64,000 nucleotides of DNA from contig NZ_CP054839.1 of the NCBI RefSeq assembly GCF_018141105.1, positions 5,521,411 through 5,585,410 of the forward strand, in the 5' to 3' direction. This DNA is from Saccharopolyspora erythraea (GTDB taxonomy: Bacteria > Actinomycetota > Actinomycetes > Mycobacteriales > Pseudonocardiaceae). A program made the position numbers and the translations under genes. Numbering within the stretch: the first letter of the stretch is position 1; each line of letters starts with the position of its first letter. The notes under the pieces were generated by a model. It was not told the DNA's origin, made no database searches, and saw nothing but the letters and a program-made list of their open reading frames with translations. This document shows, piece by piece, positions 26,452-34,687 of the stretch.

Positions 26452-27639
26452 TCAGGAGTCCACCGCCGCGGCGCGCGGTTCCACGAGGTGGCGCTGGCGC
26501 AGCAGGCGCGCCTGCTTGGGCATGTTCCAGCCGAGCACGCCCACGGCCCGGCCGTCCCGCTCGTAGACGGCGGCGAAGCGCCGCGAGGCAATGTCGCCCT
26601 CCACCACGTCCACCTGCGCGTCGGCGGGGAGCACGCCGTGGACCTGGACCCTGGCGGCGAACTGGTCGGTCCAGAAGTGGGGAACGGGCGCATAGGGGAG
26701 GTCGGCGCCGAGGATGTTGGCCGCGACGGCGGCGGCCTGTTCGGTTGCGTTGGTGCGGTTCTCCAGCCGCACCAGGCCGCCGAGACCGTGGTGCTGCCAG
26801 CGCGCCACATCGCCTACCGCGTAGATCCCGTCGGCGGCGCTGCACCGGGAGTCGCACACCACGCCGTTCTCCAGCATCAGCCCGCTGTTCTCCAGCCAAT
26901 CGGTGTTGGGCACCGCGCCGAGCGCGACCACGACCACGTCCGCGTCCAGCACGTCACCGGTCGTCAGCCGCACACCGGTCACCCGGCCGTCCGCGCTGGC
27001 GAGGCCCTCCACCGCGACGCCCGGGCGCACGTCCACGCCGTGCTCCCCGTGCAGTTCGGCCAGCAGCCCGGACGCCAGCGGCCCGAGCTGGGCCTCCATG
27101 GGCGCGGACTGCGGCCCGGCCAGCACGACCTCCACGCCGAGACCGCGCGCGGTGGCGGCGACCTCCGCACCGAGAACACCGTCGCCCGCCACCACCAGAC
27201 GACGGGCGCCGAGCAGGCGGACCCGCAACGCGAGCGCGTCGTCCAGCGAGCGCAGCACGTGCACCCCTCGCAGCCCGGCCTGGCCGGGCAGCACGCGCGG
27301 TCGTACACCGGTCGCCACGACGACGGCGTCGGCGGTCAGATCCCGCCCGGAAGCGCTGCGCACGGTGCGCGCCGCCACGTCCAGCGACACGGCCGCGTCA
27401 CCGAGCAGCAACCGCGCATCCAGCCGCTCCAGCGCGTCACCGGAACGCACGTGCGCGCGCTCTGGTTCCCACTGCCCCGCCAGGACCTGCTTGGACAGCG
27501 GAGGACGGTCGTAGGGCACGTGCGGCTCGTCGCCGAGCACGGTCAGCGCTCCGCGGTATCCCTTGCGGCGCAACGCCTCCGCGGTGGCCAGGCCCGCCGC
27601 GGAGGCACCGACGACGAGCACGCCCGCGGGTGTGCTCAC
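26452..27639 (-). CDS. FAD-dependent ferredoxin reductase
   Basis: The 395-residue protein has an FAD-binding GASAAGLATAEALR at the N-terminus, VPYDRPPLSK, an NAD-binding VVAGDGVLGAEVAATA in the middle and YAVGDVARW near residue 280, typical of rubredoxin/ferredoxin reductases of P450 and dioxygenase systems. Its GTG overlaps the ferredoxin stop as GTGA, so the two are translated together. It passes electrons from NAD(P)H to the ferredoxin for the P450. Confidence 0.9.
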   Translation of the reverse strand: MSTPAGVLVVGASAAGLATAEALRRKGYRGALTVLGDEPHVPYDRPPLSKQVLAGQWEPERAHVRSGDALERLDARLLLGDAAVSLDVAARTVRSASGRDLTADAVVVATGVRPRVLPGQAGLRGVHVLRSLDDALALRVRLLGARRLVVAGDGVLGAEVAATARGLGVEVVLAGPQSAPMEAQLGPLASGLLAELHGEHGVDVRPGVAVEGLASADGRVTGVRLTTGDVLDADVVVVALGAVPNTDWLENSGLMLENGVVCDSRCSAADGIYAVGDVARWQHHGLGGLVRLENRTNATEQAAAVAANILGADLPYAPVPHFWTDQFAARVQVHGVLPADAQVDVVEGDIASRRFAAVYERDGRAVGVLGWNMPKQARLLRQRHLVEPRAAAVDS

Positions 27640-27836
27640 GCCTGCTCGCTCAGCGCGATCGCCGCGGCCGGGCACACGTCGGCGGCCTCGCGGACGGCCG
27701 CGTGCAGACCCTCGGCGGGCTCGGCGTCGAGCAGGACCACGACACCGTCCTCGTCGCGCTGGTCGAAGACCTCGGGCGCGGCCAGGACGCAGGAGCCGGC
27801 GCCGCAGCACTTCTCTTCGTCAACGGTGATCTTCAC
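27636..27836 (-). CDS. Small 3Fe-4S ferredoxin
   Basis: This 66-residue acidic protein has KCCGAGSCVLAAPEVF and a distal VCPAAAI, the three-cysteine pattern of P450-partner [3Fe-4S] ferredoxins in actinomycetes, followed by the usual DGVVVLLD strand. The start is GTG with GGAG a little far upstream. It heads the operon with the reductase and P450; the promoter region behind it carries the TetR-type operator. Confidence 0.9.
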   Translation of the reverse strand: MKITVDEEKCCGAGSCVLAAPEVFDQRDEDGVVVLLDAEPAEGLHAAVREAADVCPAAAIALSEQA

Positions 27837-27944
27837 GTTCCAGCACTCCTTTTCGTGTTGTTGCCGGACAGGCGCCGGCGCAGGAAGACGAGCCTTCGGG
27901 TTCCGGACACGTCCCCCGCGCGCAGCAAACCAACTCCAGACGCC

Positions 27945-27964
27945 TGAGTCAATCGACTGACTTA
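27945..27964. promoter_or_regulatory. TetR-type operator, copy 1 (ferredoxin-P450 promoter)
   Basis: TGAGTCAATCGACTGACTTA is a near palindrome (16 of 20 positions symmetric). It sits about 110 bases before the ferredoxin start and just downstream, in transcription order, of TAGAAT (minus strand, 27971-27966), a possible -10 box. A close copy lies at 29902-29921. Confidence 0.6.
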
Positions 27965-27979
27965 AATTCTAGCGAGTCC

Positions 27980-28633
27980 TCAGCGGCGGGTGACCGGCGC
28001 CGTCCACAGGCCGGTGATGGCGTCGACGAGCCCCGCCGCGACCTCGTCCCAGGTGGCCCTCGGAGTGCCCGTGCCCTCGGCGAGAGCACGTTCCCGCTCG
28101 GCGCACACGTGCACCATCAGCGTGCGGACCATGGCCTCGCGCTCGGCGCGGACGTCCCGCGGCAGATCCGGGGAGCAGCGGTCGAAACCGGCGATGGCCT
28201 CCTCCAGGGACGGCGCGGCCATCACCTCCTCTGACACGATCGCGCCGAACACCGGGTCGGTCGCGACCTGCGCCGCGAACCGCGCGAACCAGGAGTGCAC
28301 GCCCAGCGAGTCCAGGTGCGCCGTGTGCGAGCGCACCAGGCACGCCACCCAGTCCCGCACGTCCTGCGAGCCCGTCACCGCGGCGACCATCGCCGCGCGC
28401 AGCCGTTCGATCCGCTCGCCGTGCCCACGCACGATCGCCCGCACCAGATCGGCCTTGGTGCCGAAGTGGTAACCGACAGCGGCGTTGTTGCCCTGCCCGG
28501 CGGCCACGCTGATCCGCCGGTTGGAGACCGCGTACAGGCCGTGCTCGGCGAACAGCCGCTCCGCGGCACTAAGGATCTGCAGGCGGGTCGCACCGGACCG
28601 TTGCGCGCGCAGGTCCCGGTCGACGCCGGCCAT
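27980..28633 (-). CDS. TetR-family transcriptional regulator of the P450 cluster
   Basis: The 217-residue protein has a TetR helix-turn-helix (RLQILSAAERLFAEHGLYAVSNRRISVAAGQGNNAAVGYHFGTKADLVRAIV) and a divergent C-terminal ligand domain. ATG 28633 starts 6 bases after the second P450 stop; GTG 28642, overlapping that stop, is an alternative. Two copies of one palindrome flank its operon, so it likely represses the ferredoxin-P450 operon, its own operon and the exporter, with a P450 substrate or toxin as inducer. Confidence 0.87.
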   Translation of the reverse strand: MAGVDRDLRAQRSGATRLQILSAAERLFAEHGLYAVSNRRISVAAGQGNNAAVGYHFGTKADLVRAIVRGHGERIERLRAAMVAAVTGSQDVRDWVACLVRSHTAHLDSLGVHSWFARFAAQVATDPVFGAIVSEEVMAAPSLEEAIAGFDRCSPDLPRDVRAEREAMVRTLMVHVCAERERALAEGTGTPRATWDEVAAGLVDAITGLWTAPVTRR

Positions 28634-28638
28634 CGCGA

Positions 28639-29844
28639 TCACCACCGCACGGGCACGCTGCTCAGACCTCCGACGACGAGCCCCTCCACGCGGGCCAGGT
28701 CCTCCGGTGCGACCGCCAGCCGCAGGCCGGGCAGCTTGCGCAGCAGCACCTCGAGCACGACCTGCAGCTCGGTGCGGGCCAGCGCCTGGCCGAGGCAGGA
28801 GTGCGCGCCCGCACCGAAGGCCAGGTGCGGGTTGGGGCGGCGACCGAGGTCCATCTCGCCGGCACCGTCGAACGCCGTCCCGTCGCGGTTGGCGGCGCCC
28901 ATGCTGCACATGACGGTCGTGCCGCGCGGGACGGCCTCGCCGCCGACCTCGGCGTCCTCGGTGATGTAGCGCGGAATGCCGAGACCGGGGTTGGCGTCGA
29001 AGCGCAGCACCTCCTCCACCGCCGTGCGCACGAGCGACGGGTCGGCGAGCAGCCGCTCCCAGCGGGTGCGGTCGGCCAGCAGCATCCCGGCCATCTTGCC
29101 GATCATGTTGGCGGTGGTCTCGTGTCCCGCGACCAGCAGGGCCTGTCCGGTCGCGACGAGCTCGGCGTCGGACATCCCGCCGTCGGCGATCAGGGTGCTG
29201 AGCAGGTCGTCGCCCGCGGCCGCGTGCCTCGCCGCGACGTGCTCGCCCATGTAGGCCACGAACGCCTTCTGCGCCGCGGCGATCTCCTCCTCCGGGTAGC
29301 GGGTCAGGTTGAGCAGGGTGTCCGACCAGTAGGAGAACCTGTCACGCTCGGAGTCGGGCACGCCGAGCAGGTCGCAGATGACCCACACCGGCAGCGGGAA
29401 GCCCACCGCGGCTTTGAGGTCGGCGGGTGCGCCGGAGGCGACCATGTCGTCGACGAGCCGTTCGGCCATCTCGGTCATGCCCGGCCGCAGCGCGGTCATG
29501 CGCTTGGCGGTGAACCACCGCCCGACCCGCTGGCGCCAGCGCTGGTGCTCCTCGCCGGAGTCCGGGATCCGCTTCGCCATGTCGTTGTTGAAGACCCCGC
29601 CCGACTCGCTGTCGGTGAGACGTGCCGCGTCGGGCGCGGAGAGCTGGCGGGTGAACCGCGGGTCGGACAGCACCTGCTTGACGTCGTCGTAGCGCGTGAC
29701 GAGCGCGGCGCGGTCGCCGCTGGGCAGCCGCACGGCCGCCACCGGGCATTCCCGCCGCAGCTCCTCCCATTCGGCGGGCGGTTCCAGGGCGGTCGGGTTC
29801 GGGATCGGATAGCTCAGCGGTGCGCTCGTGTCGTTGTGCCCCAC
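28639..29844 (-). CDS. Cytochrome P450 (second of two)
   Basis: This 401-residue P450 has AGHETTANM in the I helix, the ExxR as EEVLR, and the heme loop FGAGAHSCLGQ. The GTG at 29844 has GAGGAGG at good distance; MGHNDTSAPLSYPIP is a usual P450 start. It is first in a unit with the TetR gene and diverges from the DHA2 exporter. It lacks its own ferredoxin next door and may share the chain encoded at 26452-27836. Confidence 0.9.
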   Translation of the reverse strand: MGHNDTSAPLSYPIPNPTALEPPAEWEELRRECPVAAVRLPSGDRAALVTRYDDVKQVLSDPRFTRQLSAPDAARLTDSESGGVFNNDMAKRIPDSGEEHQRWRQRVGRWFTAKRMTALRPGMTEMAERLVDDMVASGAPADLKAAVGFPLPVWVICDLLGVPDSERDRFSYWSDTLLNLTRYPEEEIAAAQKAFVAYMGEHVAARHAAAGDDLLSTLIADGGMSDAELVATGQALLVAGHETTANMIGKMAGMLLADRTRWERLLADPSLVRTAVEEVLRFDANPGLGIPRYITEDAEVGGEAVPRGTTVMCSMGAANRDGTAFDGAGEMDLGRRPNPHLAFGAGAHSCLGQALARTELQVVLEVLLRKLPGLRLAVAPEDLARVEGLVVGGLSSVPVRW

Positions 29845-29901
29845 CTGGGTTCCTCCTCGTTCGGGTGCGCTGCTCCGCCAGTCAAGTCGGACCCGATACG
29901 C

Positions 29902-29921
29902 TAAGTCAAGCGACTGATTTA
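29902..29921. promoter_or_regulatory. TetR-type operator, copy 2 (P450/exporter divergent promoter)
   Basis: TAAGTCAAGCGACTGATTTA matches copy 1 at 16 of 20 positions and keeps the same symmetric core (AGTCA, CG, CTGA, TTA). It lies between the divergent P450 and exporter starts and can control both. Confidence 0.6.
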
Positions 29922-29954
29922 ACTTGATGCGACGACACCTCGGAGGCCCGCCCA

Positions 29955-31448
29955 GTGCCGCCCACCCCGCCACCCTCGTCCACCGCGCACGCTGCCCCCT
30001 CGTCCGCCGGGACGGCACCGGCCGCGGCCCGAAGGCCGAACGCGGTCGTCACCGCACTCGCGTTCTCCGGGGTGACCGTCTCGCTGATGCAGACGGTCGT
30101 CATCCCGCTCGTCCCCCGCCTGCCGGAACTGCTGGGCTCCACACCCGCGAACACCGCGTGGGCCATCACCGCCACGCTGCTGGCCGCCGCCGTCGCCACG
30201 CCGACGGTGGGCCGGCTCGGCGACATGTACGGCAAGCGCCGCATGCTGCTGGCCAGCCTCGCCCTGATGGTCGCCGGGTCGGTGCTCGGCGCGCTGAGCA
30301 CGAGCCTGGCGCCGCTGGTGGCGGCACGCGTGCTGCAGGGGCTGGCCGCCGGGGTGATCCCGCTGGGCATCAGCATCATGCGCGACGAGCTGCCGGTCGA
30401 ACGCCTCGGCTCGGCGACCGCGCTGATGAGCGCGTCGCTCGGCGTGGGAGGCGCGCTGGGCCTGCCCGCGGCGACGCTGCTGGCCGAGAGCGCCGACTGG
30501 CACGTGCTGTTCTGGGTCGCCGCCGGGCTCGGCGCGGCCGCCGCCGCGCTGGTGGCGAGGCTGGTGCCGGAGTCGCCGGTCCGCTCCGGCGGCCGGTTCG
30601 ACCTCGTCGGCGCGGTCGGCCTGTCGACCGTGCTGGTGTGCCTGCTGCTCGCGGTCTCCAAGGGCACGGAGTGGGGATGGACGAGCGGTCTCACGATCGG
30701 TCTCGTCGCCGCCGTGCTGGTTCTGCTGCCGGCGTGGGGCCGGTGGGAGCTGCGCACGCGCGAGCCGCTGGTGGACCTGCGGACCACGGCGCGCAGGCCG
30801 GTCGCGCTGACCAACCTCGCCTCGGCCGTGTTCGGCTTCTCGATGTTCGCGATGTCGCTGGTCATGCCGCAGCTGCTCCAGCTGCCCGCGGGCACCGGTC
30901 ACGGCCTCGGCCAGCCGATGGTGGTCGTCGGCCTGGTGCTGGCCCCGTCCGGGCTGGTGATGATGGCGATGGCGCCGGTGTCGGCCCGCATCACCCGGAC
31001 CAGCGGGCCGCGGACGACGCTCGTCGCGGGCACCCTCGTGGTCGCCGCCGGGTACGGGCTCAACCTGGTGCTGATGAGCCAGATCTGGCAGCTCGTGCTG
31101 GTGTCGGTGGTGATCGGCGCCGGCATCGGCCTGGCCTACGGCGCGATGCCCGCGCTGATCATGTCCGCCGTGCCGGTCTCGGAGACCGCCGCCGCCAACA
31201 GCCTCAACACCCTCATGCGCTCCATCGGCACCTCGGTGTCCAGCGCGGTGGCCGGGGTGGTGCTGTCGCAGCTGACAGTCCCGTTCGGCCCGGCACCCGT
31301 GCCGTCGCTGACCGGGTTCCGCGTGGTCATCGCCGTCGGCGCGGGCGCGGCGCTGGCCGCCGCGGCGGTGGCCGCACTGATCCCCGCCGGTGATCAGTCC
31401 ACTGCGGACGGTGCGATCGCCGCGGCCGGCAGCCGCACACACCCCTGA
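29955..31448 (+). CDS. DHA2-family multidrug MFS exporter (14 helices)
   Basis: The 497-residue protein has about 14 hydrophobic helices, the loop motif GRLGDMYGKRRML and the exporter motif C region GVGGALGLPAATLLAE. These are features of H+-driven drug exporters. GTG 29955 follows CGGAGG. It is divergent from the P450-TetR unit and shares its operator, so it may export the P450 substrate or product, or protect the cell from it. Confidence 0.87.
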   Translation: MPPTPPPSSTAHAAPSSAGTAPAAARRPNAVVTALAFSGVTVSLMQTVVIPLVPRLPELLGSTPANTAWAITATLLAAAVATPTVGRLGDMYGKRRMLLASLALMVAGSVLGALSTSLAPLVAARVLQGLAAGVIPLGISIMRDELPVERLGSATALMSASLGVGGALGLPAATLLAESADWHVLFWVAAGLGAAAAALVARLVPESPVRSGGRFDLVGAVGLSTVLVCLLLAVSKGTEWGWTSGLTIGLVAAVLVLLPAWGRWELRTREPLVDLRTTARRPVALTNLASAVFGFSMFAMSLVMPQLLQLPAGTGHGLGQPMVVVGLVLAPSGLVMMAMAPVSARITRTSGPRTTLVAGTLVVAAGYGLNLVLMSQIWQLVLVSVVIGAGIGLAYGAMPALIMSAVPVSETAAANSLNTLMRSIGTSVSSAVAGVVLSQLTVPFGPAPVPSLTGFRVVIAVGAGAALAAAAVAALIPAGDQSTADGAIAAAGSRTHP

Positions 31449-31478
31449 CGGGCCCGGCCGGCCCTCCCCGCCTGCGAA

Positions 31479-31484
31479 TACGAT
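31479..31484 (+). promoter_or_regulatory. -10 box of a probably leaderless TetR gene
   Basis: TACGAT ends six bases before the ATG at 31491, and no ribosome site is present. This spacing is the usual sign of a leaderless transcript in actinomycetes. Confidence 0.45.
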
Positions 31485-31490
31485 CGGTGC

Positions 31491-32036
31491 ATGGTCAGGC
31501 GGAACTCCGGCAGGTCGACGCGGGACGAGATCCACTCGGCCGCCTCGCGGCTGTTCCGCGAGCGCGGCTTCGCACGGACCTCGGTCCGCGACATCGCGGC
31601 GCTGGCGCAGGTCAACCCGGCGCTGGTGATCCGGCACTTCGGCACCAAGGAACTGCTGTTCCTGGAGGTGGTGCACCTGAGCGTCGACCCGCTGCTGGAC
31701 GTGCCGCTGGAGTCGCTCGGCGAACGGTTCGTCGAGGCGCTGCTGTCGGCCGACGAGGACATCCGCGGTGTCTACCTGGCGCTGGTCCGCGGCAGCAACG
31801 AGCCGCGGATCGCGCAGCGGCTCAGGGAGGGCCACGAGACCGCGTTCGTCCAGCCGTTGCGCGACCGCCTGTCCGGTCCCGACGCCGACACCCGCGCCCG
31901 GCTCGCCGCGGCAGTGGTCGGCGGGCTGCTGCACGCGCTGTGGGTGGTCGGCGACGAGCGGCTCGCCGCCGATCCCCGGGAGCTGGTCGTCCGCTATGGA
32001 GCGCTCATCCAGCAGGTCCTCACGCCGCAGGGCTGA
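31491..32036 (+). CDS. TetR-family transcriptional regulator
   Basis: The 181-residue protein has an N-terminal TetR helix-turn-helix (SAASRLFRERGFARTSVRDIAALAQVNPALVIRHFGTKELLFLEV) and a C-terminal domain with GGLLHALWVVGDER, as in TetR_C domains of the hydrolase/dehydrogenase type. It converges with the SDR gene (8-base gap); a perfect palindrome in the SDR promoter is a plausible binding site. The start may be leaderless. Confidence 0.87.
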   Translation: MVRRNSGRSTRDEIHSAASRLFRERGFARTSVRDIAALAQVNPALVIRHFGTKELLFLEVVHLSVDPLLDVPLESLGERFVEALLSADEDIRGVYLALVRGSNEPRIAQRLREGHETAFVQPLRDRLSGPDADTRARLAAAVVGGLLHALWVVGDERLAADPRELVVRYGALIQQVLTPQG

Positions 32037-32044
32037 CGCCCGGC

Positions 32045-33085
32045 CTACTGCACCGACCAGCCGCCGTCGGACGGCAGCACGGCCCCGGAGATGTTGACGC
32101 CGTCGTCGCTGAGCAGGAACGTGATCGAGGCGGCGAGCTGCCGCGCGGTGGCGATCGGCGGGACCAGGTCGAGGAAGTCGCCCGTGCGCCGCCTCCCGAA
32201 CTCCGACGCCGCACCGCCGGAACCCATGCCGGTCGCCACGCCGCCGGGAGCGACGGCGTTGACCCGGACCCCCTGCGGCCCGTACATGAACGCCGAGCTC
32301 CGCGTGATGCCCACGACGGCGTGCTTCGACGCGGTGTAGGCCACGCCCGCGGCGTTCCCGCGCAGCGCGGCCTCCGAGGCGATGTTGACGATGGAGCCAC
32401 CGCCCGCGGCCAGCATCGACGGCACCACCGCGCGCGTGAGCCGGAACATCCCGTCGACGTTGACGGCGAACACCCGCTGCCAGACCTCGTCGGACACCTC
32501 GTGGATCGGGGAGAAGTCGTCGACCACGCCGGCGATGTTGGCCAGCCCGTCGACGCGGTCCCCGGCCGCCTCGACGATCCGCCGGACGTCCTCGTCGCGG
32601 GTGATGTCGGCCTCGACCGTCACGAGGGAGTCCTCGCCCAGCTCCGCGGCGAGTTCGCCGAGCCCGTCCGGCGAGACGTCGGCCGCGACGACACGTGCGC
32701 CCTCCCGGGCAAGACGCGACGCCGTGGCACGGCCGATGCCGCCGGCCGCACCCGTCACGACCACCGTCCGGCCGTCGAACCGTCCGGGCACGGGCCGCTC
32801 CCGCCACCCCGCAGCCGCTTCGGCATCGGCGTCCGGCACGGCACCACCGTTCACCCGGACCACCATGTCGTCGACGACGTCCTGCGGCAGCCGGCCCTGG
32901 CTGAGGGTCACCAGCTCCCGCAGGGGCAGCCTGCTCACCGGGGCGAGCACCCGCTCGTCGAACCCCGCCGGTGCGAGCAGTTCGCGAAGCAGCGGCCCAC
33001 CCAGCGGATGCTCCAGCCACTCCCCGACCGGATGCCGGGCCGTCAGCGGTTCGGGCCGCGGCCCCTCGTCCTGAGTGCTCGCCAT
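32045..33085 (-). CDS. SDR-family oxidoreductase with extra N-terminal domain
   Basis: The 346-residue protein has a classical SDR domain from about residue 105: TGAAGGIGRATA (NAD(P)-binding), NIAG, the catalytic Ser in NIASEAA, YTASK and PGGVATGMG. The first 100 residues (GEWLEHPLGGPLLRELL; RLPLRELVTLSQGRLP) are not part of the SDR fold and recall a tail seen in some family 3 beta-glucosidases. AAGGAGG precedes the ATG. Substrate unknown. Confidence 0.85.
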   Translation of the reverse strand: MASTQDEGPRPEPLTARHPVGEWLEHPLGGPLLRELLAPAGFDERVLAPVSRLPLRELVTLSQGRLPQDVVDDMVVRVNGGAVPDADAEAAAGWRERPVPGRFDGRTVVVTGAAGGIGRATASRLAREGARVVAADVSPDGLGELAAELGEDSLVTVEADITRDEDVRRIVEAAGDRVDGLANIAGVVDDFSPIHEVSDEVWQRVFAVNVDGMFRLTRAVVPSMLAAGGGSIVNIASEAALRGNAAGVAYTASKHAVVGITRSSAFMYGPQGVRVNAVAPGGVATGMGSGGAASEFGRRRTGDFLDLVPPIATARQLAASITFLLSDDGVNISGAVLPSDGGWSVQ

Positions 33086-33135
33086 CGCGCCCTCCTTGCG
33101 AACCGGTCCGACCGACGTCGGCCGAGGCGTGAACG

Positions 33136-33162
33136 GGTGAAGTAAACTAAGTTTACTTCACC
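33136..33162. promoter_or_regulatory. 27-bp perfect palindromic operator upstream of the SDR gene
   Basis: GGTGAAGTAAACT and its exact complement AGTTTACTTCACC flank a single central A. It lies 51 bases before the SDR start and is very AT-rich for this genome. Such a perfect palindrome is typical of a TetR-type operator; the adjacent TetR gene at 31491-32036 is the likely partner. Confidence 0.65.
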
Positions 33163-33212
33163 GGCGAAGCCATCCCCGCCGACGTCGAGGGGCGGCATCC
33201 GGCCCAAGAGCA

Positions 33213-33935
33213 CTACGGGCGCGAGCGCAGGTGGGTGAACTCCATGGCCTTGGCCTCCGCGCTGCCGCTGTCGGTGCGGGTGAAAACCGTGGAGCCGTCG
33301 GCGAAATCGATCCGCAGGAAAGCCGATCTCGGGATGCTACGGCCCAAGCGCGCGGCGCTCATGCGCGCGATCCTCGACAGCGGCACCTCGAAGTAGGACA
33401 CGGGCACGTCCTCGGACAGCGACGGCGCGAGTTCTCCGGCTGCTCGCTGCACCTGGTGGACGGCTGCTCTGGCCCGACCGAAAAGTCCCGCGGAGGCAGG
33501 GCCTTGCGGTTCGGTCGCCGCGAGTTGCTTCTCCGCGACCACCACGGCGAGCCGGTTCGTGCTGAGGACCAGGAAAGCCTGTCCCGGGACGTTCGCGATG
33601 TGGTCCCCGAGCAGGACCGCGTCCCGTTCCTGCGCGGCAGCGTGCACCCACCACATGATCGACGGGTCGTCGGCCCACTCGTCATCCAGAAACGCACCTG
33701 CGGTGACCTGCTCGCTGGGCAGCGGCCAATCCGGCGCGTCGACCAACGACTCGCGGACCTCGGACTTCGGTGCGTGCGGGACCTCGAGCCGCTGGTTCAC
33801 GACCGAGCCCACGTAGCCCTGCGCCGGCAGCTCGACCCAGAGCACCGATTCGCCGCCGGCCACCCAGTGCTCCTCCAGCAGCGGCTGCCACTTCTCGCGC
33901 AGCAACTGCTGTTCGGGGGGACTCAGGTCAGCCAC
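33213..33935 (-). CDS. Hypothetical protein of the ESX-type operon
   Basis: This 240-residue soluble protein has no motif I can name. It has QGYVGSVVNQRLEVPHAPKSE early, a central AFLVLSTNRLAVVVAEK strand pair and a C-terminal IDFADGSTVFTR beta segment that recalls PH-like or export-associated folds. GTG 33935 overlaps the upstream gene by 8 bases with GGAGGCGAG before it, so it is translationally coupled as the last gene of the operon. Confidence 0.6.
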   Translation of the reverse strand: MADLSPPEQQLLREKWQPLLEEHWVAGGESVLWVELPAQGYVGSVVNQRLEVPHAPKSEVRESLVDAPDWPLPSEQVTAGAFLDDEWADDPSIMWWVHAAAQERDAVLLGDHIANVPGQAFLVLSTNRLAVVVAEKQLAATEPQGPASAGLFGRARAAVHQVQRAAGELAPSLSEDVPVSYFEVPLSRIARMSAARLGRSIPRSAFLRIDFADGSTVFTRTDSGSAEAKAMEFTHLRSRP

Positions 33936-34680
33936 GACTCGCCTCCACCATCACACGTGCGCCCTCGGCCGAGCGCGCGTTCAGCACGAAACCGGATCCA
34001 TCGGCCAGCATCAGCGCGCAGTGCCGGACCCGCTCCGGGAACCTGGTGTCGCCGGCGGGCCGGCAGTCGACCACGTCGGGACGGGCGAGTTCGAACCAGG
34101 AGGCGACCTCGTCACCGCGCAACGGTTCTCCCGCTTCGTTCCCGCCGAACTTCTCCGGCACCTTCCCCACCAGCGCACGGCCCACATCGCCCCAACCCCG
34201 CCCGAGTTGGCGGATGCCCCCGGTAGCGGCGCTCGCTGACCCAGAAGCGTCCTTCTTCCTTGTGACCAGCACGCCCAGTCGATGCGGAGTCAGCACCCAC
34301 AGCAGCTCGTAGCCCACGCAGGCCGGCGGGCGCTCCGACCGGATCAGGCGCATCGCGGTGCAGTCGGGTGCGGAGCCCACGACCGTGAGGTCCGGCGACC
34401 GCTTGGTGCCGCCGGGCGCTCCGCTGTCCTCGCCACCGCCGAACGCAGCCGTCAGGAGCCCCGCGGCGACGGCATCACCGACCGACGCCGCTGCCCGGCC
34501 GGTTGCTCGGGCGAACCTGCTGCCTGCGCTCTTGTCCGGGTACCCGTTCTCGTCGCACCCGGCCACCCGGTAGGTCTTGTCGACCTGCCAGAGCGCCCAC
34601 AGGACGGGTTCGCCCGGCCGGCACCACCACCGGCGCGCGGTGAGGGCCGCACCGAGCGTTCCGGACACCGTCACGGTCAT
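33928..34680 (-). CDS. Hypothetical protein of the ESX-type operon
   Basis: This 250-residue protein has a Gly/Ala-rich middle (RAAASVGDAVAAGLLTAAFGGGEDSG) and a C-terminal region (YELLWVLTPHRLGVLVTRK; CALMLADGSGFVLNARS) similar in layout to the next gene product, so the two may be distant paralogs. The ATG at 34680 follows GAGGAGGCG, which overlaps the end of the WXG100 gene. Function unknown. Confidence 0.6.
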   Translation of the reverse strand: MTVTVSGTLGAALTARRWWCRPGEPVLWALWQVDKTYRVAGCDENGYPDKSAGSRFARATGRAAASVGDAVAAGLLTAAFGGGEDSGAPGGTKRSPDLTVVGSAPDCTAMRLIRSERPPACVGYELLWVLTPHRLGVLVTRKKDASGSASAATGGIRQLGRGWGDVGRALVGKVPEKFGGNEAGEPLRGDEVASWFELARPDVVDCRPAGDTRFPERVRHCALMLADGSGFVLNARSAEGARVMVEASRG

Positions 34681-34687
34681 CGCCTCC

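Noticed and set aside
29919-33020. 1033-residue minus-strand open frame
   Set aside because: It overlaps the DHA2 exporter, TetR and SDR genes in a shadow frame without family motifs.
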